From: Flavobacterium sp. SH_e
GTDB lineage: Bacteria > Bacteroidota > Bacteroidia > Flavobacteriales > Flavobacteriaceae
Direction: 5' to 3'
Length of the DNA: 64,000 bases
Assembly (NCBI RefSeq): GCF_025717045.1
Contig: NZ_JAOVZN010000001.1
Location: 1-64,000, forward strand
The position numbers and the translations under genes are program-made. This document shows, in pieces, positions 54,180 to 64,000 of the stretch. The notes under the pieces were generated by a model. It was not told the origin of the DNA, did no database searches, and saw only the letters and a program-made list of their open reading frames with translations. Numbering within the stretch: position 1 is the stretch's first letter; each line of letters opens with the position of its first letter.

Positions 54180-55517
54180 TTAATTCTCGTTTTTCCAATT
54201 TAAACGGTCTTGTTGGCTATATTGCCAAGGCGCACCATTGTTTTCAATATTAGTCATCATCGCGTTTAATGACATTGGAGCAGCGCTTTGTTCCATAACC
54301 AAATAACGACGCATATCCATAATAATAGATAACGGACTAATATTTACTGGACATTCCTCAACACAAGCATTACAAGAAGTACAAGCCCATAATTCTTCAG
54401 GAGTAATATAATCGTTTAAAAGTGTTTTGTTGTCTGGAACAAAAACACCTTTATTAGCATCGATATTTTTACCAACCTCTGTTAAACGATCTCTTGTGTC
54501 CATCATAATTTTACGTGGAGACAATTTTTTACCTGTTTGATTCGCAGGACAAGAAGACGTACAACGTCCACATTCTGTACACGTATAAGCATTTAACAAC
54601 TGAACCCAGTTTAAATCCTGAACATCACTTGCACCAAACTTAGAAGGATGCGCATTTTCATCAGCTGGAGCTGCCGCAAATGGATCTGCATTTGGATCCA
54701 TCATTAATTTTACTTCTTTTGTTACAGAAGCCAAATTATCAAATTGCCCTTCTGGTTTTAAATTCGCAAAATAAGTATTTGGGAAAGCCAAAAGAATATG
54801 CAAATGTTTTGAGAAGTATAAATAGTTCATAAAAACTAAAATACCTGCGATATGCAACCACCAAAAAACTTCAAACAATAATCCAACAGCTTCATTAGAT
54901 GTACCATTAAAAATTGGTGCTATAAATTGGCTTATTGGATAGCTTCCTGCCTTATGAAAATGAGAATATCCTCCTGGCACATTTTGCAAATGCAAATCGG
55001 ATGCGTTCATTAATAAGAACAGAATCATCAAAACTGTTTCAAAATACAGAATGTAATTGGCATCATTTCTTGGAAATCCGTTTAAATCAGAATTAATAAA
55101 ACGTTTCAAACGAATTACATTTCTTCTGATCCAAAAAGTAACAACAGCTATAATAACAAGTATTGCTAATATTTCGAATGAAGCAATTAAAACATCATAA
55201 ACTACACCTAAATAAGGAGCAAAAACTCTATGAGTCCCAAAAAGTCCATCGATAATGATTTCAAGCAATTCAATATTGATAATTATAAAACCAACATATA
55301 CAAAGATATGCAGTATTCCAGCAACAGGGCGTCTCACCATTTTTGATTGCCCCAAAGCAATCAATGCCATGTTTTTCCAACGAGCTTTAGGATTATCTTT
55401 TCGATCTACGTCAACTCCTAAATTAATATTTCGGATGATTTTTTTTACGCTCGCTGTAAAAAAACCGAAACCTACTACAAGAAGTATTGCGAATAAAATA
55501 TTATCTAAATAACTCAT
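54180..55517 (-). CDS. Membrane ferredoxin-type protein (HdrC/NarI-like)
   Basis: 445 residues. About six membrane helices (to about 260) carry His residues in positions suitable for haem, similar to nitrate-reductase gamma or HdrE parts. The C-terminal half has two 4Fe-4S motifs: CTECGRCTSSCPANQTGKK and CTSCNACVEECPVNISPLS. Paired with the downstream CCG protein it could move electrons between the quinone pool and an unknown acceptor. Its start is 6 bp after the MCE gene's stop. Confidence 0.87.
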   Translation of the reverse strand: MSYLDNILFAILLVVGFGFFTASVKKIIRNINLGVDVDRKDNPKARWKNMALIALGQSKMVRRPVAGILHIFVYVGFIIINIELLEIIIDGLFGTHRVFAPYLGVVYDVLIASFEILAILVIIAVVTFWIRRNVIRLKRFINSDLNGFPRNDANYILYFETVLMILFLLMNASDLHLQNVPGGYSHFHKAGSYPISQFIAPIFNGTSNEAVGLLFEVFWWLHIAGILVFMNYLYFSKHLHILLAFPNTYFANLKPEGQFDNLASVTKEVKLMMDPNADPFAAAPADENAHPSKFGASDVQDLNWVQLLNAYTCTECGRCTSSCPANQTGKKLSPRKIMMDTRDRLTEVGKNIDANKGVFVPDNKTLLNDYITPEELWACTSCNACVEECPVNISPLSIIMDMRRYLVMEQSAAPMSLNAMMTNIENNGAPWQYSQQDRLNWKNEN

Positions 55518-55523
55518 TTATAA

Positions 55524-56489
55524 TTATTTTTTATCAGTTGAGTTTGTTTCTTCAGTTGGTGCTACGTATGGTTTATTTTTCTTTCCAAAAAGAGAAACGT
55601 TTACGTAACGAGTTGGGTAAAGGCGAAGATCTTGCAACAACAATTCTAGCTCTTTTGAAGTTTTAGCCAAGTTATTATATAACGCATCATCATTTAACAA
55701 TTTGCCAGCCGTACCTTTTCCTGAGTTTAAATTGCCCATTAAAACATCTACTTTTGCTAAAGTCTGGTTCAAGTTACGAACTGTTTTACCTAAATCAGCT
55801 TTATTTAAAGAATCAGATATTTTATTGAAATTGCTTGACATTTTATTGAAGTTTGCAACCGCTCCATTAATCTGTCCTTTATTAGTATCCAAAATACTGT
55901 TAAGGCTTCCAGAAGCTTTATGAAACTGTGCCATTGTCTGGCTTAGTTCTGCAATTGTTTTCTTTAAATTTTCTTGAGTGTTCTTATCTAAAGTATTATT
56001 TAATCCTGTAACCAAAACATCAATATTCACCAGCATTTTATCAAGCTTTTGCTGAATTGGTTCAATTTTTCCTCCTAATGATTCTGTCAATCCTAGCTCA
56101 ACAGTAGAAGCCAATTTTTGTCCGTCTTCTGCTAATTCTTTATCTGCAAAATTTGGAACAATTTTAATTTGTTTTCCACCAATTAAACTTGGAGAATAAA
56201 TTGCTGCTGTACTTGTTTTCGAAATTGGAAAATCTGTTTTAAGTTGAAGTTCGACTAATAATTTACCAGTTACTTCATCAATTGTTATCTTATTTACTTT
56301 ACCAATCGCAAGTCCATTAAGAGTTACTGGCGCTGATGGTGATAAATCCTCAACATTATCATATTCAGCATATAATATTGTATAATTAGTAAAAAGGTCT
56401 CTTCCCTTTAAAAAACTATATCCCCAGATAAATAATAAAATAGATGCGATGACTAAAATAGCCGTTTTAATTTCTCTTGTTAGTTTCAA
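55524..56489 (-). CDS. MCE/MlaD-domain protein
   Basis: 321 residues: one N-terminal membrane helix (AILVIASILLFIWGYSFLKG), an MCE domain (about 38-120) with YDNVEDLSPSAPVTLNGLAIGKV, then a long helical/coiled region (about 140-285) containing LNQTLAKVDVLMGNLNSGKGTAGKLL. MlaD-like proteins form periplasmic hexamers that carry phospholipid between membranes. The ABC parts (MlaE/MlaF) are not adjacent. It is downstream of the amidase gene by 51 bp. Confidence 0.9.
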   Translation of the reverse strand: MKLTREIKTAILVIASILLFIWGYSFLKGRDLFTNYTILYAEYDNVEDLSPSAPVTLNGLAIGKVNKITIDEVTGKLLVELQLKTDFPISKTSTAAIYSPSLIGGKQIKIVPNFADKELAEDGQKLASTVELGLTESLGGKIEPIQQKLDKMLVNIDVLVTGLNNTLDKNTQENLKKTIAELSQTMAQFHKASGSLNSILDTNKGQINGAVANFNKMSSNFNKISDSLNKADLGKTVRNLNQTLAKVDVLMGNLNSGKGTAGKLLNDDALYNNLAKTSKELELLLQDLRLYPTRYVNVSLFGKKNKPYVAPTEETNSTDKK

Positions 56490-56540
56490 AATTCTAAGTG
56501 TTTGTTACAAAATTAATATAAATATTCGAACTTGCGCTTA

Positions 56541-57662
56541 TTATTTAATTGCGTCCTGAATATTGATTTTTTCTCCATCTTTAGTTGCTACTAAAAATGC
56601 TGCTCCATATCCTTTGCTTTTAGCCTCTTGCAAAAATTTCTGGGCTGTTTCGTAACTTGAAGTTTCTTCGTAGAAATATTTATAAATGTTATTTTCATAA
56701 ATCATAGTCACATTTTTAAGTCCTTTGAAATTTTTAGGCTCTAAAGGTGTTTTCTTAATACTTGCGATAAGCTGCACTTTAAAGAATGTTCCTTTTGGAG
56801 CACTTTTTGCCACTGCAACTGGAGTGGTTGTTTTTGGCTTTGCGGGAGTAGTATCTCTTACGGGCCGACTCTCAGTAGCTTCTGCTCCTGACCCAAAATA
56901 TTCGCGTTTATAACTTAAGATTGCTTCTGCAATTGCTCTAGCAATATCATCCTGACCTTCTTCTGAATTTAAAATATTTCCTTCTGTTGGATTTGATACA
57001 AATCCAGTTTCAACCAAAACTCTTGGCATATATGCTTTGTGAAGCACCATAAACGGAGCTTGTTTTACACCGCCATGTCGAAGTTTTTTTCCTAATTTCT
57101 CAAAATTTTCTTCGATTTTGGTTGCAAGCGTAATACTATTATCCAAATATTCTTCCTGCATCAAAGTCATACCAATCATAGATTCTGGAGAATTTGGATC
57201 ATATCCTTCATATTTACGTTTATAATCTTTCTCTAATGTAATTACCGAGTTCTCTTTTTTCGCTGCTTCAAGATTCGAAGCAACTTTACTTAAACCCATT
57301 ACATAAGTTTCGGTTCCATCGGCAGCTGTATTTTTATTGGCATTACAGTGTATAGAAACAAAAATATTTGAATTGGCTCTGTTAGCAATATTAGCTCTTT
57401 CTACCAAATCTATAAAAACATCTGTTTTACGAGTGTAAATTACATTAACATTAGGATTAAGTTCCAAAATCTTCCCCACTTTCAAAACAATAGCTAAAGC
57501 AATATTCTTTTCAATTCTTCCACTATAAACCGCTCCAAAGTCATGATCTCCATGTCCAGCATCAAGAGTTACCTTAAATACATTTGACTGACTATGAGCA
57601 TAAAAGGACGATATTATTAGAAATAAAGTAAAGATTACCTTAATTTTGTTAATTCTATTCAT
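56541..57662 (-). CDS. N-acetylmuramoyl-L-alanine amidase with C-terminal SPOR-like domain
   Basis: Start at 57662 (MNRINKIKVIFTLFLII), 373 residues, because the signal peptide begins there (cleavage near YAHSQ). Amidase_3 domain (about 28-250): zinc motif LDAGHGDHDFGA, RKTDVFIDL, VSIHCNANKN and the catalytic VETGFVSN. After a Thr/Pro linker, about residues 295-373 resemble a SPOR domain (KVQLIASIKK, MIYENNIYKYF), which binds denuded septal glycan. It likely acts in cell separation. Divergent from lptD. Confidence 0.88.
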   Translation of the reverse strand: MNRINKIKVIFTLFLIISSFYAHSQSNVFKVTLDAGHGDHDFGAVYSGRIEKNIALAIVLKVGKILELNPNVNVIYTRKTDVFIDLVERANIANRANSNIFVSIHCNANKNTAADGTETYVMGLSKVASNLEAAKKENSVITLEKDYKRKYEGYDPNSPESMIGMTLMQEEYLDNSITLATKIEENFEKLGKKLRHGGVKQAPFMVLHKAYMPRVLVETGFVSNPTEGNILNSEEGQDDIARAIAEAILSYKREYFGSGAEATESRPVRDTTPAKPKTTTPVAVAKSAPKGTFFKVQLIASIKKTPLEPKNFKGLKNVTMIYENNIYKYFYEETSSYETAQKFLQEAKSKGYGAAFLVATKDGEKINIQDAIK

Positions 57663-57720
57663 AAATCTAAAAGTTAATTTTAATAAAATGCAGCTGTTAT
57701 AATTTTCAGAATTGATTATT

Positions 57721-57747
57721 TTTGCCAAAAAATTATATGTAAGTTTG
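57721..57747 (+). promoter_or_regulatory. Probable lptD promoter
   Basis: TTTG at 57721-57724 and TAAGTTTG at 57740-57747 fit the Bacteroidota consensus except for a short 15-bp spacer. The position requires lptD to start downstream of it. Confidence 0.45.
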
Positions 57748-57795
57748 ACATGTCAAAAAACAAGCCATAATTTTACAAAAATAGCATTTAAACCT

Positions 57796-60444
57796 TTGCA
57801 TACAAACTTATTTAATATCGTTTTAATATCATTTTTCCTAACTATAGGATGTGGTAATTTATATTCGCAAGAAATAAAAAACAAAAAAAAGCCTTTACCT
57901 GCTGTAAAACAAACAGATAAAGAAAATCCTGCAATTACAGATACTATTAAACTTGACACTGTTAGACCTAAAAAGACTTTTTTGGATGGAAAAGTAAGAT
58001 ACAGGGCTAAAGATTATGCTAAGATTGACCAAAAGAACAAACTGATCACTTTATATAATGAAGCTGAGTTATACTATAAAGATGTTGAATTAAAATCTGG
58101 TATAATTGTACTTAATTATGAAAAAGATGAAGTTTATGCTGGAAGAATCAAAGATTCTGCTGGTGTTTTAACGCAGTATCCAAACTTTAAACAAGGAGCA
58201 AGCGAAGTACAGCCAGATTCTATCCGATTTAATTTCAAAACTAAAAAAGCTTTAATTTATAATTCAAGAACAGAACAGGGTGAATTTAAAATTAAAGCCG
58301 CAGTTACTAAAAAAGAAAATGATTCTGTTTACTTTTTGAGAGGAGCTCGTTTCACTACTTCGACAGATGTAGATCATCCTGAATATTATTTCCAAACTAG
58401 TAAGGTGAAATTTATTCCTGGAAAAAAAGTAATTACTGGTTTAACTAATATGGTAATTGCTGATGTTCCAACTCCTCTGGCATTACCTTTCGCTTATTTC
58501 CCAATGAGTCAGGAGAAAAGCGTTTCTGGTATTATTATTCCAAGTTATAATGATTCTAACACAAGAGGTTTTTCATTACAAAATGGAGGTTACTATTTTG
58601 CTTTAAGCGATAATTACGATTTAACTGTACTTGGAGATTATTACACCAACGGAAGTTACGCGATGCGCTTCGAATCGTCGTATGCCACAAGATATAAGTA
58701 TCGAGGAAATGTGAATATTCGTTTTGAAAACTTAATTAGCAGCGAACGTGGTTATCCTGATTACTCAAAGCAAGGAATTTACAATATTCAGTGGTCACAT
58801 TCAAAAGATTCAAAATCAAACCCAAATTCAACCTTTTCTGCATCGGTTAACATGGGTAGCAGTAAATACTTCAAACAATCTATAAACCAAGCAAACATTG
58901 GTTCGAACTTAAATAACACATTAAGCTCTTCTATTTCATACAATAGAACTTTTAACACTATTCCAGGTTCTCGTATTTCGTTATCTGCGACACACAGTCA
59001 GAATACACAGACAGAAGACATTATTATGACCCTTCCTTCTTTACAAGGTAGTATTGACCGTGTATATCCATTTGTTGGAAAAGATGGTGTAAAAAAGGGA
59101 TTAATCAAGAACATTAATTTACAATATAGTGTAAGCGGTAAAAACTATTTCAAAACAAAAGATTCTTTGTTTTTCAAACCTCAAATGTTTGATGACGCTC
59201 AGTTAGGAATGCAACATACCATTCCGCTTAGTACAAACTTTAAGTTATTTAAATATTTTAGTGCAGGAGCTTCCACAACTTACCAAGAAACATGGGTCAA
59301 CAAAACAATTCAAAAAGTTTATGATCCAACTGAAGCAAAAGCAGTCAATGAAACTGTAAACGGATTCGATTCTTATAGAACATACAATTTCAGCACCAAT
59401 TTAGGTACAACTATTTACGGAACTTTTAATTTTGGTGACGACAAAAAAATCCAGTCTATTAGACACGTTATGCGTCCAAGTGTAACTTATGCTTATACAC
59501 CAAGTTTTGAGCGCTATTACGACACGTATTCAGTCGACGCAACAGGAAAGATCGTTTCTGAATATACAAGGTTTGAAAACGGTTTATATGGAGCGCCTGG
59601 AAAAGACAATTCAAACATTGTTGGTTTTGCATTAAGCAACACTTTTGAAGCTAAAGTTAGAGATCGTGACAGCACAAAAACAGAGCCTAAAAAGATAATG
59701 CTGTTAAACAATTTAAACTTCAGCACAAGCTACAACTTCAATGCTGACGGAAAATCGACATTTGGATGGCAACCCGTATTAGTTAGTGGTGGAACACAGT
59801 TTTTTGACAACAAAATGAATATGAATTTTGGTGCTACATTAGATCCGTATGCGATTGATAATGGTGGTAACAAAATTGATAAATTCAACATTGACAACGG
59901 TGGAAGTTTATTTAGAATGACCAGTGCTAACGTAACAGTAAACTATTCCTTCTCCAATAAAGGAACCAGCGAAAAAGACAAAAACACTCAAAGCCAGCGG
60001 AACGGTGGACGAAGCGATGATTTATTTGGTACAAATACCGATTTAAATGATAGTCGCAACAGCCAGTTTGCAAATGAACCGGAAAAAGAAGACGCTATTA
60101 CAGAATTCTTCAATTCGAAAGTTCCGTGGGATATGACGCTTGCGTACTCTTTAACATACTCAAACGTAAAAAGAGAAAACACTATTTCTGGAAACTCTAT
60201 TATGATTTCTGTAAATACAGATCTTACTCCTAAATGGAAAGCGGGAGTTTCTACTGGATACGATTTTGTTCAAAAAGGAGTTACTTTTACGCAATTCCGT
60301 TTTGAAAGAGACTTATTAAGCTGGAGAATGGCATTTAACTGGCAGCCTCTTGGAACGAACTCTAACTGGAATTTCTTCATCGGAATTAAATCTGGTATGC
60401 TTAGCGATATCAAATGGAACAAACGAAGCGTTTCAAATAGATAA
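57796..60444 (+). CDS. lptD: LPS-assembly outer-membrane protein LptD-like
   Basis: I place the start at the TTG at 57796 (882 residues), giving a clean signal peptide NLFNIVLISFFLT...NLYSQ. The frame continues upstream to a TTG at 57712, but that reading contains the promoter box. An OstA/LptA-like jellyroll (about 50-200: RYRAKDYAKIDQKNKLITLY, DVELKSGIIVLNYE) is followed by a large barrel (PLALPFAYFPMSQEKSVSGI is the characteristic LptD segment). LptD inserts LPS into the outer leaflet. ridA follows by 28 bp. Confidence 0.9.
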   Translation: MHTNLFNIVLISFFLTIGCGNLYSQEIKNKKKPLPAVKQTDKENPAITDTIKLDTVRPKKTFLDGKVRYRAKDYAKIDQKNKLITLYNEAELYYKDVELKSGIIVLNYEKDEVYAGRIKDSAGVLTQYPNFKQGASEVQPDSIRFNFKTKKALIYNSRTEQGEFKIKAAVTKKENDSVYFLRGARFTTSTDVDHPEYYFQTSKVKFIPGKKVITGLTNMVIADVPTPLALPFAYFPMSQEKSVSGIIIPSYNDSNTRGFSLQNGGYYFALSDNYDLTVLGDYYTNGSYAMRFESSYATRYKYRGNVNIRFENLISSERGYPDYSKQGIYNIQWSHSKDSKSNPNSTFSASVNMGSSKYFKQSINQANIGSNLNNTLSSSISYNRTFNTIPGSRISLSATHSQNTQTEDIIMTLPSLQGSIDRVYPFVGKDGVKKGLIKNINLQYSVSGKNYFKTKDSLFFKPQMFDDAQLGMQHTIPLSTNFKLFKYFSAGASTTYQETWVNKTIQKVYDPTEAKAVNETVNGFDSYRTYNFSTNLGTTIYGTFNFGDDKKIQSIRHVMRPSVTYAYTPSFERYYDTYSVDATGKIVSEYTRFENGLYGAPGKDNSNIVGFALSNTFEAKVRDRDSTKTEPKKIMLLNNLNFSTSYNFNADGKSTFGWQPVLVSGGTQFFDNKMNMNFGATLDPYAIDNGGNKIDKFNIDNGGSLFRMTSANVTVNYSFSNKGTSEKDKNTQSQRNGGRSDDLFGTNTDLNDSRNSQFANEPEKEDAITEFFNSKVPWDMTLAYSLTYSNVKRENTISGNSIMISVNTDLTPKWKAGVSTGYDFVQKGVTFTQFRFERDLLSWRMAFNWQPLGTNSNWNFFIGIKSGMLSDIKWNKRSVSNR

Positions 60445-60472
60445 ACCATTTTCGAATCAAAATAAATTCATT

Positions 60473-60853
60473 ATGAAAAAAATCATCTTTACCGAGAAAG
60501 CTCCAGCTCCAATCGGACCGTATAATCAAGCCGTATTATCTGGAAATACACTTTATGCTTCTGGACAAATTGCAATCAATCCTGAGTCAGGAGAATTGGT
60601 TACAGACAACATTCATGATGAAACGAATCAAGTTATGAAAAACATTGCTGCGATTCTTGAAGCAGCAGATATGACTTTTGAAAACGTAGTAAAGTCAACT
60701 ATTTTCATCATGGACATGAACAACTTTGGTGCAATAAACACTGTTTACGGTTCTTATTTTAACGAAAAAACCGCTCCAGCTCGTGAAACGGTTCAAGTGG
60801 CTTGTTTGCCAAAAAATGTTAATGTAGAAATATCTATAATTGCAGTGCAATAG
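60473..60853 (+). CDS. ridA: RidA family deaminase
   Basis: Start at 60473 (MKKIIFTEKAPAPIGPYNQAV), 126 residues; the longer frame overlaps lptD. It removes reactive enamine/imine intermediates. Conserved features: GPYNQAV, LYASGQIAINPESGELV, the helix VMKNIAAILEAADMTFENVVKSTIF and C-terminal PARETVQVACLPKNVNVEI with the substrate Arg. It lies 28 bp after lptD and is probably on the same transcript. The 3' end overlaps mgsA by 20 bp on the opposite strand. Confidence 0.95.
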   Translation: MKKIIFTEKAPAPIGPYNQAVLSGNTLYASGQIAINPESGELVTDNIHDETNQVMKNIAAILEAADMTFENVVKSTIFIMDMNNFGAINTVYGSYFNEKTAPARETVQVACLPKNVNVEISIIAVQ

Positions 60854-61208
60854 CATTTAATAATAATTGTGCCGTTGCTTCATTCGTGGCCAGCGGCACA
60901 TTATGCACATCACAAACACGAATCAGCATATTAATATCGGCTTCATGCGGATGACTTGATAGAGGATCTTTAAAAAAGAAAACCATCTGCGTAATTCCTT
61001 CCGCTACTCTACCTGCAATTTGTGCATCGCCTCCAAGAGGTCCAGAAAGCATTCTTTGAGTTTTAAACCCTGCAGCTTCAGCTTTTCCTCCAGTAGTTCC
61101 AGTACCAATTAGCCTTATTTTTTCATTGTGCAAAATAGCTTCATTTTTGATTAAAAAATCAATTAAATCAGCTTTTTTCCCATCATGAGCAATAATGGCA
61201 ATTTCCAT
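60834..61208 (-). CDS. mgsA: Methylglyoxal synthase
   Basis: Start at 61208 (MEIAIIAHDGKKADLI), 124 residues: a longer frame would overlap the upstream kinase. It turns dihydroxyacetone phosphate into methylglyoxal, a glycolytic bypass when phosphate is short. Motifs: GTGTTGG phosphate loop, LSGPLGGDAQIA with catalytic Asp, and DPLSSHPHEADI (usually HEPDV) with the His. Located between the sugar kinase (10 bp upstream) and the convergent ridA. Confidence 0.93.
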   Translation of the reverse strand: MEIAIIAHDGKKADLIDFLIKNEAILHNEKIRLIGTGTTGGKAEAAGFKTQRMLSGPLGGDAQIAGRVAEGITQMVFFFKDPLSSHPHEADINMLIRVCDVHNVPLATNEATAQLLLNAIALQL

Positions 61209-61218
61209 AAAACCAGAA

Positions 61219-62070
61219 CTATTGATTAGCGACATGGTATGCAATTAATCCATCAATAGGTCTCCTTAAAACATTCCCTAATTGAAGCTCATATTTATTG
61301 AATGTCTCTTGTAATTCATCTTTCAAATAAAATGCAATAGAACCAACAAAATGCACAGGAACTTCTTTACAGTTGTCGAATTGTTTAATGTAATTCTTAA
61401 CGAAAGATTTCATTCCTTTAAAGATAATTTTTCTGCAGAACTCAGTGTCTTTGTGCTTAATTAAGAACTTTGCATAAGTAGCTAAATAAGCATTTGGATT
61501 TGGTTCTTTATATAATTTATTTTTAATAAAATCTGGATCAACGTCGTACTCTTTTTCAAGTTCAACTGCTAATTCTTTTGGCATTTTATTAAAATAGTAT
61601 TTTCTAATTAATTCTTTTCCAAAAACATTTCCACTACAATCATCCATAACAATGTATCCTAATGATTGTACTTTTTGATGCAATACTTTTCCATCAAAAT
61701 AACTGCAGTTAGAACCTGTTCCTAAGATAGAAACGATAGCCTCTTGTCCTTTTGGAGTTGTAGCATAAACAGCTGCATAAGTATCTTCTTGAACGTCTAC
61801 AATTGCATTAGTAAAGTATCCTTGGAAAATTTGTGATAATGCCGTTTTCATTCTGTCAGTACCACATCCAGCACCGTAAAAGAATAAATGTGTAGCATTT
61901 TTTTTGTTTTGTAAGATATCAAAACGGTCATTTAATCTTTCGATAATTTCTGGTCCGTCAAGAATTTCAGGATTCAATCCTAAAGTTTGTGTTGTGAATA
62001 ATACTTTTCCATTATCATCAATTGCAATCCAATCGGCTTTCGTAGATCCACTGTCAACTATTAATTTCAT
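61219..62070 (-). CDS. BadF/BadG-family sugar kinase (N-acetylglucosamine kinase-like)
   Basis: 283-residue ASKHA-fold protein. Phosphate-1 loop VDSGSTKADW, FFYGAGCGTDRMK, phosphate-2 loop ILGTGSNCSYFDG, and CSGNVFGKELIRKYY; the C-terminal VHFVGSIAFYL strand completes the ATP site. The family includes eukaryote-type GlcNAc kinase. In this window it is the best candidate to phosphorylate GlcNAc entering through the chitin-locus transporter, but it lies among glycolysis genes and its true substrate is unproven. It is transcribed with mgsA. Confidence 0.8.
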   Translation of the reverse strand: MKLIVDSGSTKADWIAIDDNGKVLFTTQTLGLNPEILDGPEIIERLNDRFDILQNKKNATHLFFYGAGCGTDRMKTALSQIFQGYFTNAIVDVQEDTYAAVYATTPKGQEAIVSILGTGSNCSYFDGKVLHQKVQSLGYIVMDDCSGNVFGKELIRKYYFNKMPKELAVELEKEYDVDPDFIKNKLYKEPNPNAYLATYAKFLIKHKDTEFCRKIIFKGMKSFVKNYIKQFDNCKEVPVHFVGSIAFYLKDELQETFNKYELQLGNVLRRPIDGLIAYHVANQ

Positions 62071-62155
62071 TGTTGTTTCGTTTTTGGGATTAGGTTTCTC
62101 TATTTTTAATTTAAAAGTGTGTTTTTTACATTAATTATAGAGCTAACAAAATAAG

Positions 62156-62186
62156 AAAATCCCGTTATTTTAAAGTAACGGGATTT
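62156..62186 (-). terminator. Terminator of gapA
   Basis: AAAATCCCGTTA and TAACGGGATTTT form a stem with an 8-nt central region that can pair further; it lies 18 bp after the gapA stop. Usable in both directions. Confidence 0.75.
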
Positions 62187-62203
62187 TGCAAAAATATATA
62201 TTA

Positions 62204-63241
<1,038 letters not shown>

Positions 63242-63304
63242 CTAATTCAAAGTCTAATTTCCTCACAATAAACTTCTCTTCTTTTTTTAAACTTTTTATA
63301 TTGA

Positions 63305-64000
63305 TTATGTCGACATAATGTCTGACACTCTTAATAACTCTCTATCAATTTCTGATTTACCTTTTATTGCTTGTTCAAGCGGAGTTAAAATCACTTTATC
63401 TTCACGAAGACCTACCATATAGTTTGATTTTCCTTCTAATAAAGATTCTACAGCTTTTACTCCTAAACGGCTTGCCAAAACACGGTCAAAGCAAGATGGA
63501 GAACCTCCACGCTGCATGTGCCCTAATACAGAAACACGCACATCGTATTCAGGTAAATTAGCTTCAACATAATCTTTTAATTCGAATACGTTTTTACCAA
63601 TTTTATCTCCTTCAGCAATTACAACAATACTTGATGATTTTCCTGAAGCTTTACTTTTTTGAAGTGAATCTAATAAACGATCTAAACCTAGATCTTCTTC
63701 AGGAATAAGAATTTCTTCTGCTCCTGCACCAATACCAGCGTTAAGAGCAATGTGACCAGCATCTCTACCCATAACCTCTACAAAGAAAAGACGATTATGC
63801 GAACTCGCTGTATCTCTAATTTTATCTATACAGTCAACAACAGTATTTAAAGCAGTATCATACCCTAAAGTAAAACTTGTACCATAAATATCATTATCAA
63901 TTGTACCTGGAATTCCCATTACAGGGAAATCAAATTCTGAATTAAAAATTAATCCTCCAGTAAAACTTCCATCACCTCCAATAACAACCAAAGCATCAAC
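63305..64000 (-). CDS. pfkA: 6-phosphofructokinase (N-terminus off window)
   Basis: The frame is open to the window edge; 231 residues are visible, beginning VDALVVIGGDGSFTGG, which is inside the ATP-binding GGDGS region, so roughly 90-100 residues are missing. Other motifs: VMGIPGTIDNDIYGTSFTLG (catalytic TIDND), FVEVMGRDAGHIALNAG, VIAEGDKIGK and HMQRGGSPSCFDR. It phosphorylates fructose-6-P in glycolysis, the product of NagB and transaldolase. Followed by gapA. Confidence 0.96.
   Translation of the reverse strand, partial: VDALVVIGGDGSFTGGLIFNSEFDFPVMGIPGTIDNDIYGTSFTLGYDTALNTVVDCIDKIRDTASSHNRLFFVEVMGRDAGHIALNAGIGAGAEEILIPEEDLGLDRLLDSLQKSKASGKSSSIVVIAEGDKIGKNVFELKDYVEANLPEYDVRVSVLGHMQRGGSPSCFDRVLASRLGVKAVESLLEGKSNYMVGLREDKVILTPLEQAIKGKSEIDRELLRVSDIMST

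Noticed and set aside
60350..60472. N-terminal extension of ridA into lptD
   Set aside because: Overlaps the lptD 3' end; RidA homology starts at MKKIIFTEKAPAPIGPYNQ.

Overview
The window is AT-rich chromosomal DNA from a Flavobacterium-type member of the Bacteroidota, closest in content to Flavobacterium johnsoniae and its relatives. The evidence is a type IX secretion system (T9SS) type B C-terminal domain followed by PorP/SprF and OmpA-family genes, a SusC/SusD chitin-utilisation locus with a double-GH18 ChiA, bacillithiol synthesis (BshA), a Bacteroidota-type small SRP RNA, and several promoters of the form TTTG (or TTG)-N19/20-TAnnTTTG. There is no rRNA, tRNA, CRISPR array, transposase or prophage. 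Start codons were moved downstream of the longest frame where a signal peptide, a -7 box or a neighbouring gene made that necessary.

Layout. 1-7.4 kb: the 3' part of a giant repeat adhesin with a T9SS type B sorting domain, then its PorP/SprF-like partner and a PD40/OmpA outer-membrane protein. 7.4-12.2 kb (minus strand): a CAP-domain lipoprotein, pdxH, rnz with a STAS-like small protein, and pyrB and pyrR, with large palindromic repeats in three of the gaps. 12.4-14.3 kb (plus strand): a small accessory island of two HEPN-like proteins, an overlapping 46-codon ORF resembling a ParD antitoxin tail, and a 57-residue lipoprotein. 14.4-17.3 kb: an ABC-F ATPase whose second P-loop is degenerate, a TlpA-like thioredoxin and dispersed repeats.

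17.3-35.3 kb is a chitin-utilisation locus: chiA, a GH20 hexosaminidase, a NagB-deacetylase fusion, susD and susC (all minus), then a divergent LytS-type kinase, LytTR regulator and FucP-type sugar transporter (plus). An 18-bp motif, TGTCGTTsGTTTAAwTTt, occurs twice 21 bp apart before susC and once before the transporter. I propose it as the LytTR operator. The inferred flow is: ChiA cuts chitin outside the cell, SusCD imports oligomers, GH20 releases GlcNAc in the periplasm, the MFS protein takes it in, a BadF/BadG-type kinase (possibly the one at 61.2-62.1 kb) phosphorylates it, and NagB deaminates GlcN-6-P to fructose-6-P. Transaldolase, pfkA, gapA and mgsA in the same window act on the products.

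35.3-64 kb is mostly housekeeping: transaldolase, a short-chain dehydrogenase, the SRP RNA, glutaminyl cyclase, hutI and hutG (histidine breakdown), a DEAD-box helicase convergent with a TPR hybrid kinase (both stops lie inside one terminator hairpin), a DctA-type symporter, aroC, an LpxH-like phosphatase, bshA, an HdrB/HdrC-like Fe-S pair, an MCE protein, an amidase divergent from lptD, ridA, mgsA, a sugar kinase, gapA and the 3' part of pfkA. The least explained part is the HEPN/ParD-tail island; the most testable regulatory prediction is the LytTR-type operator.
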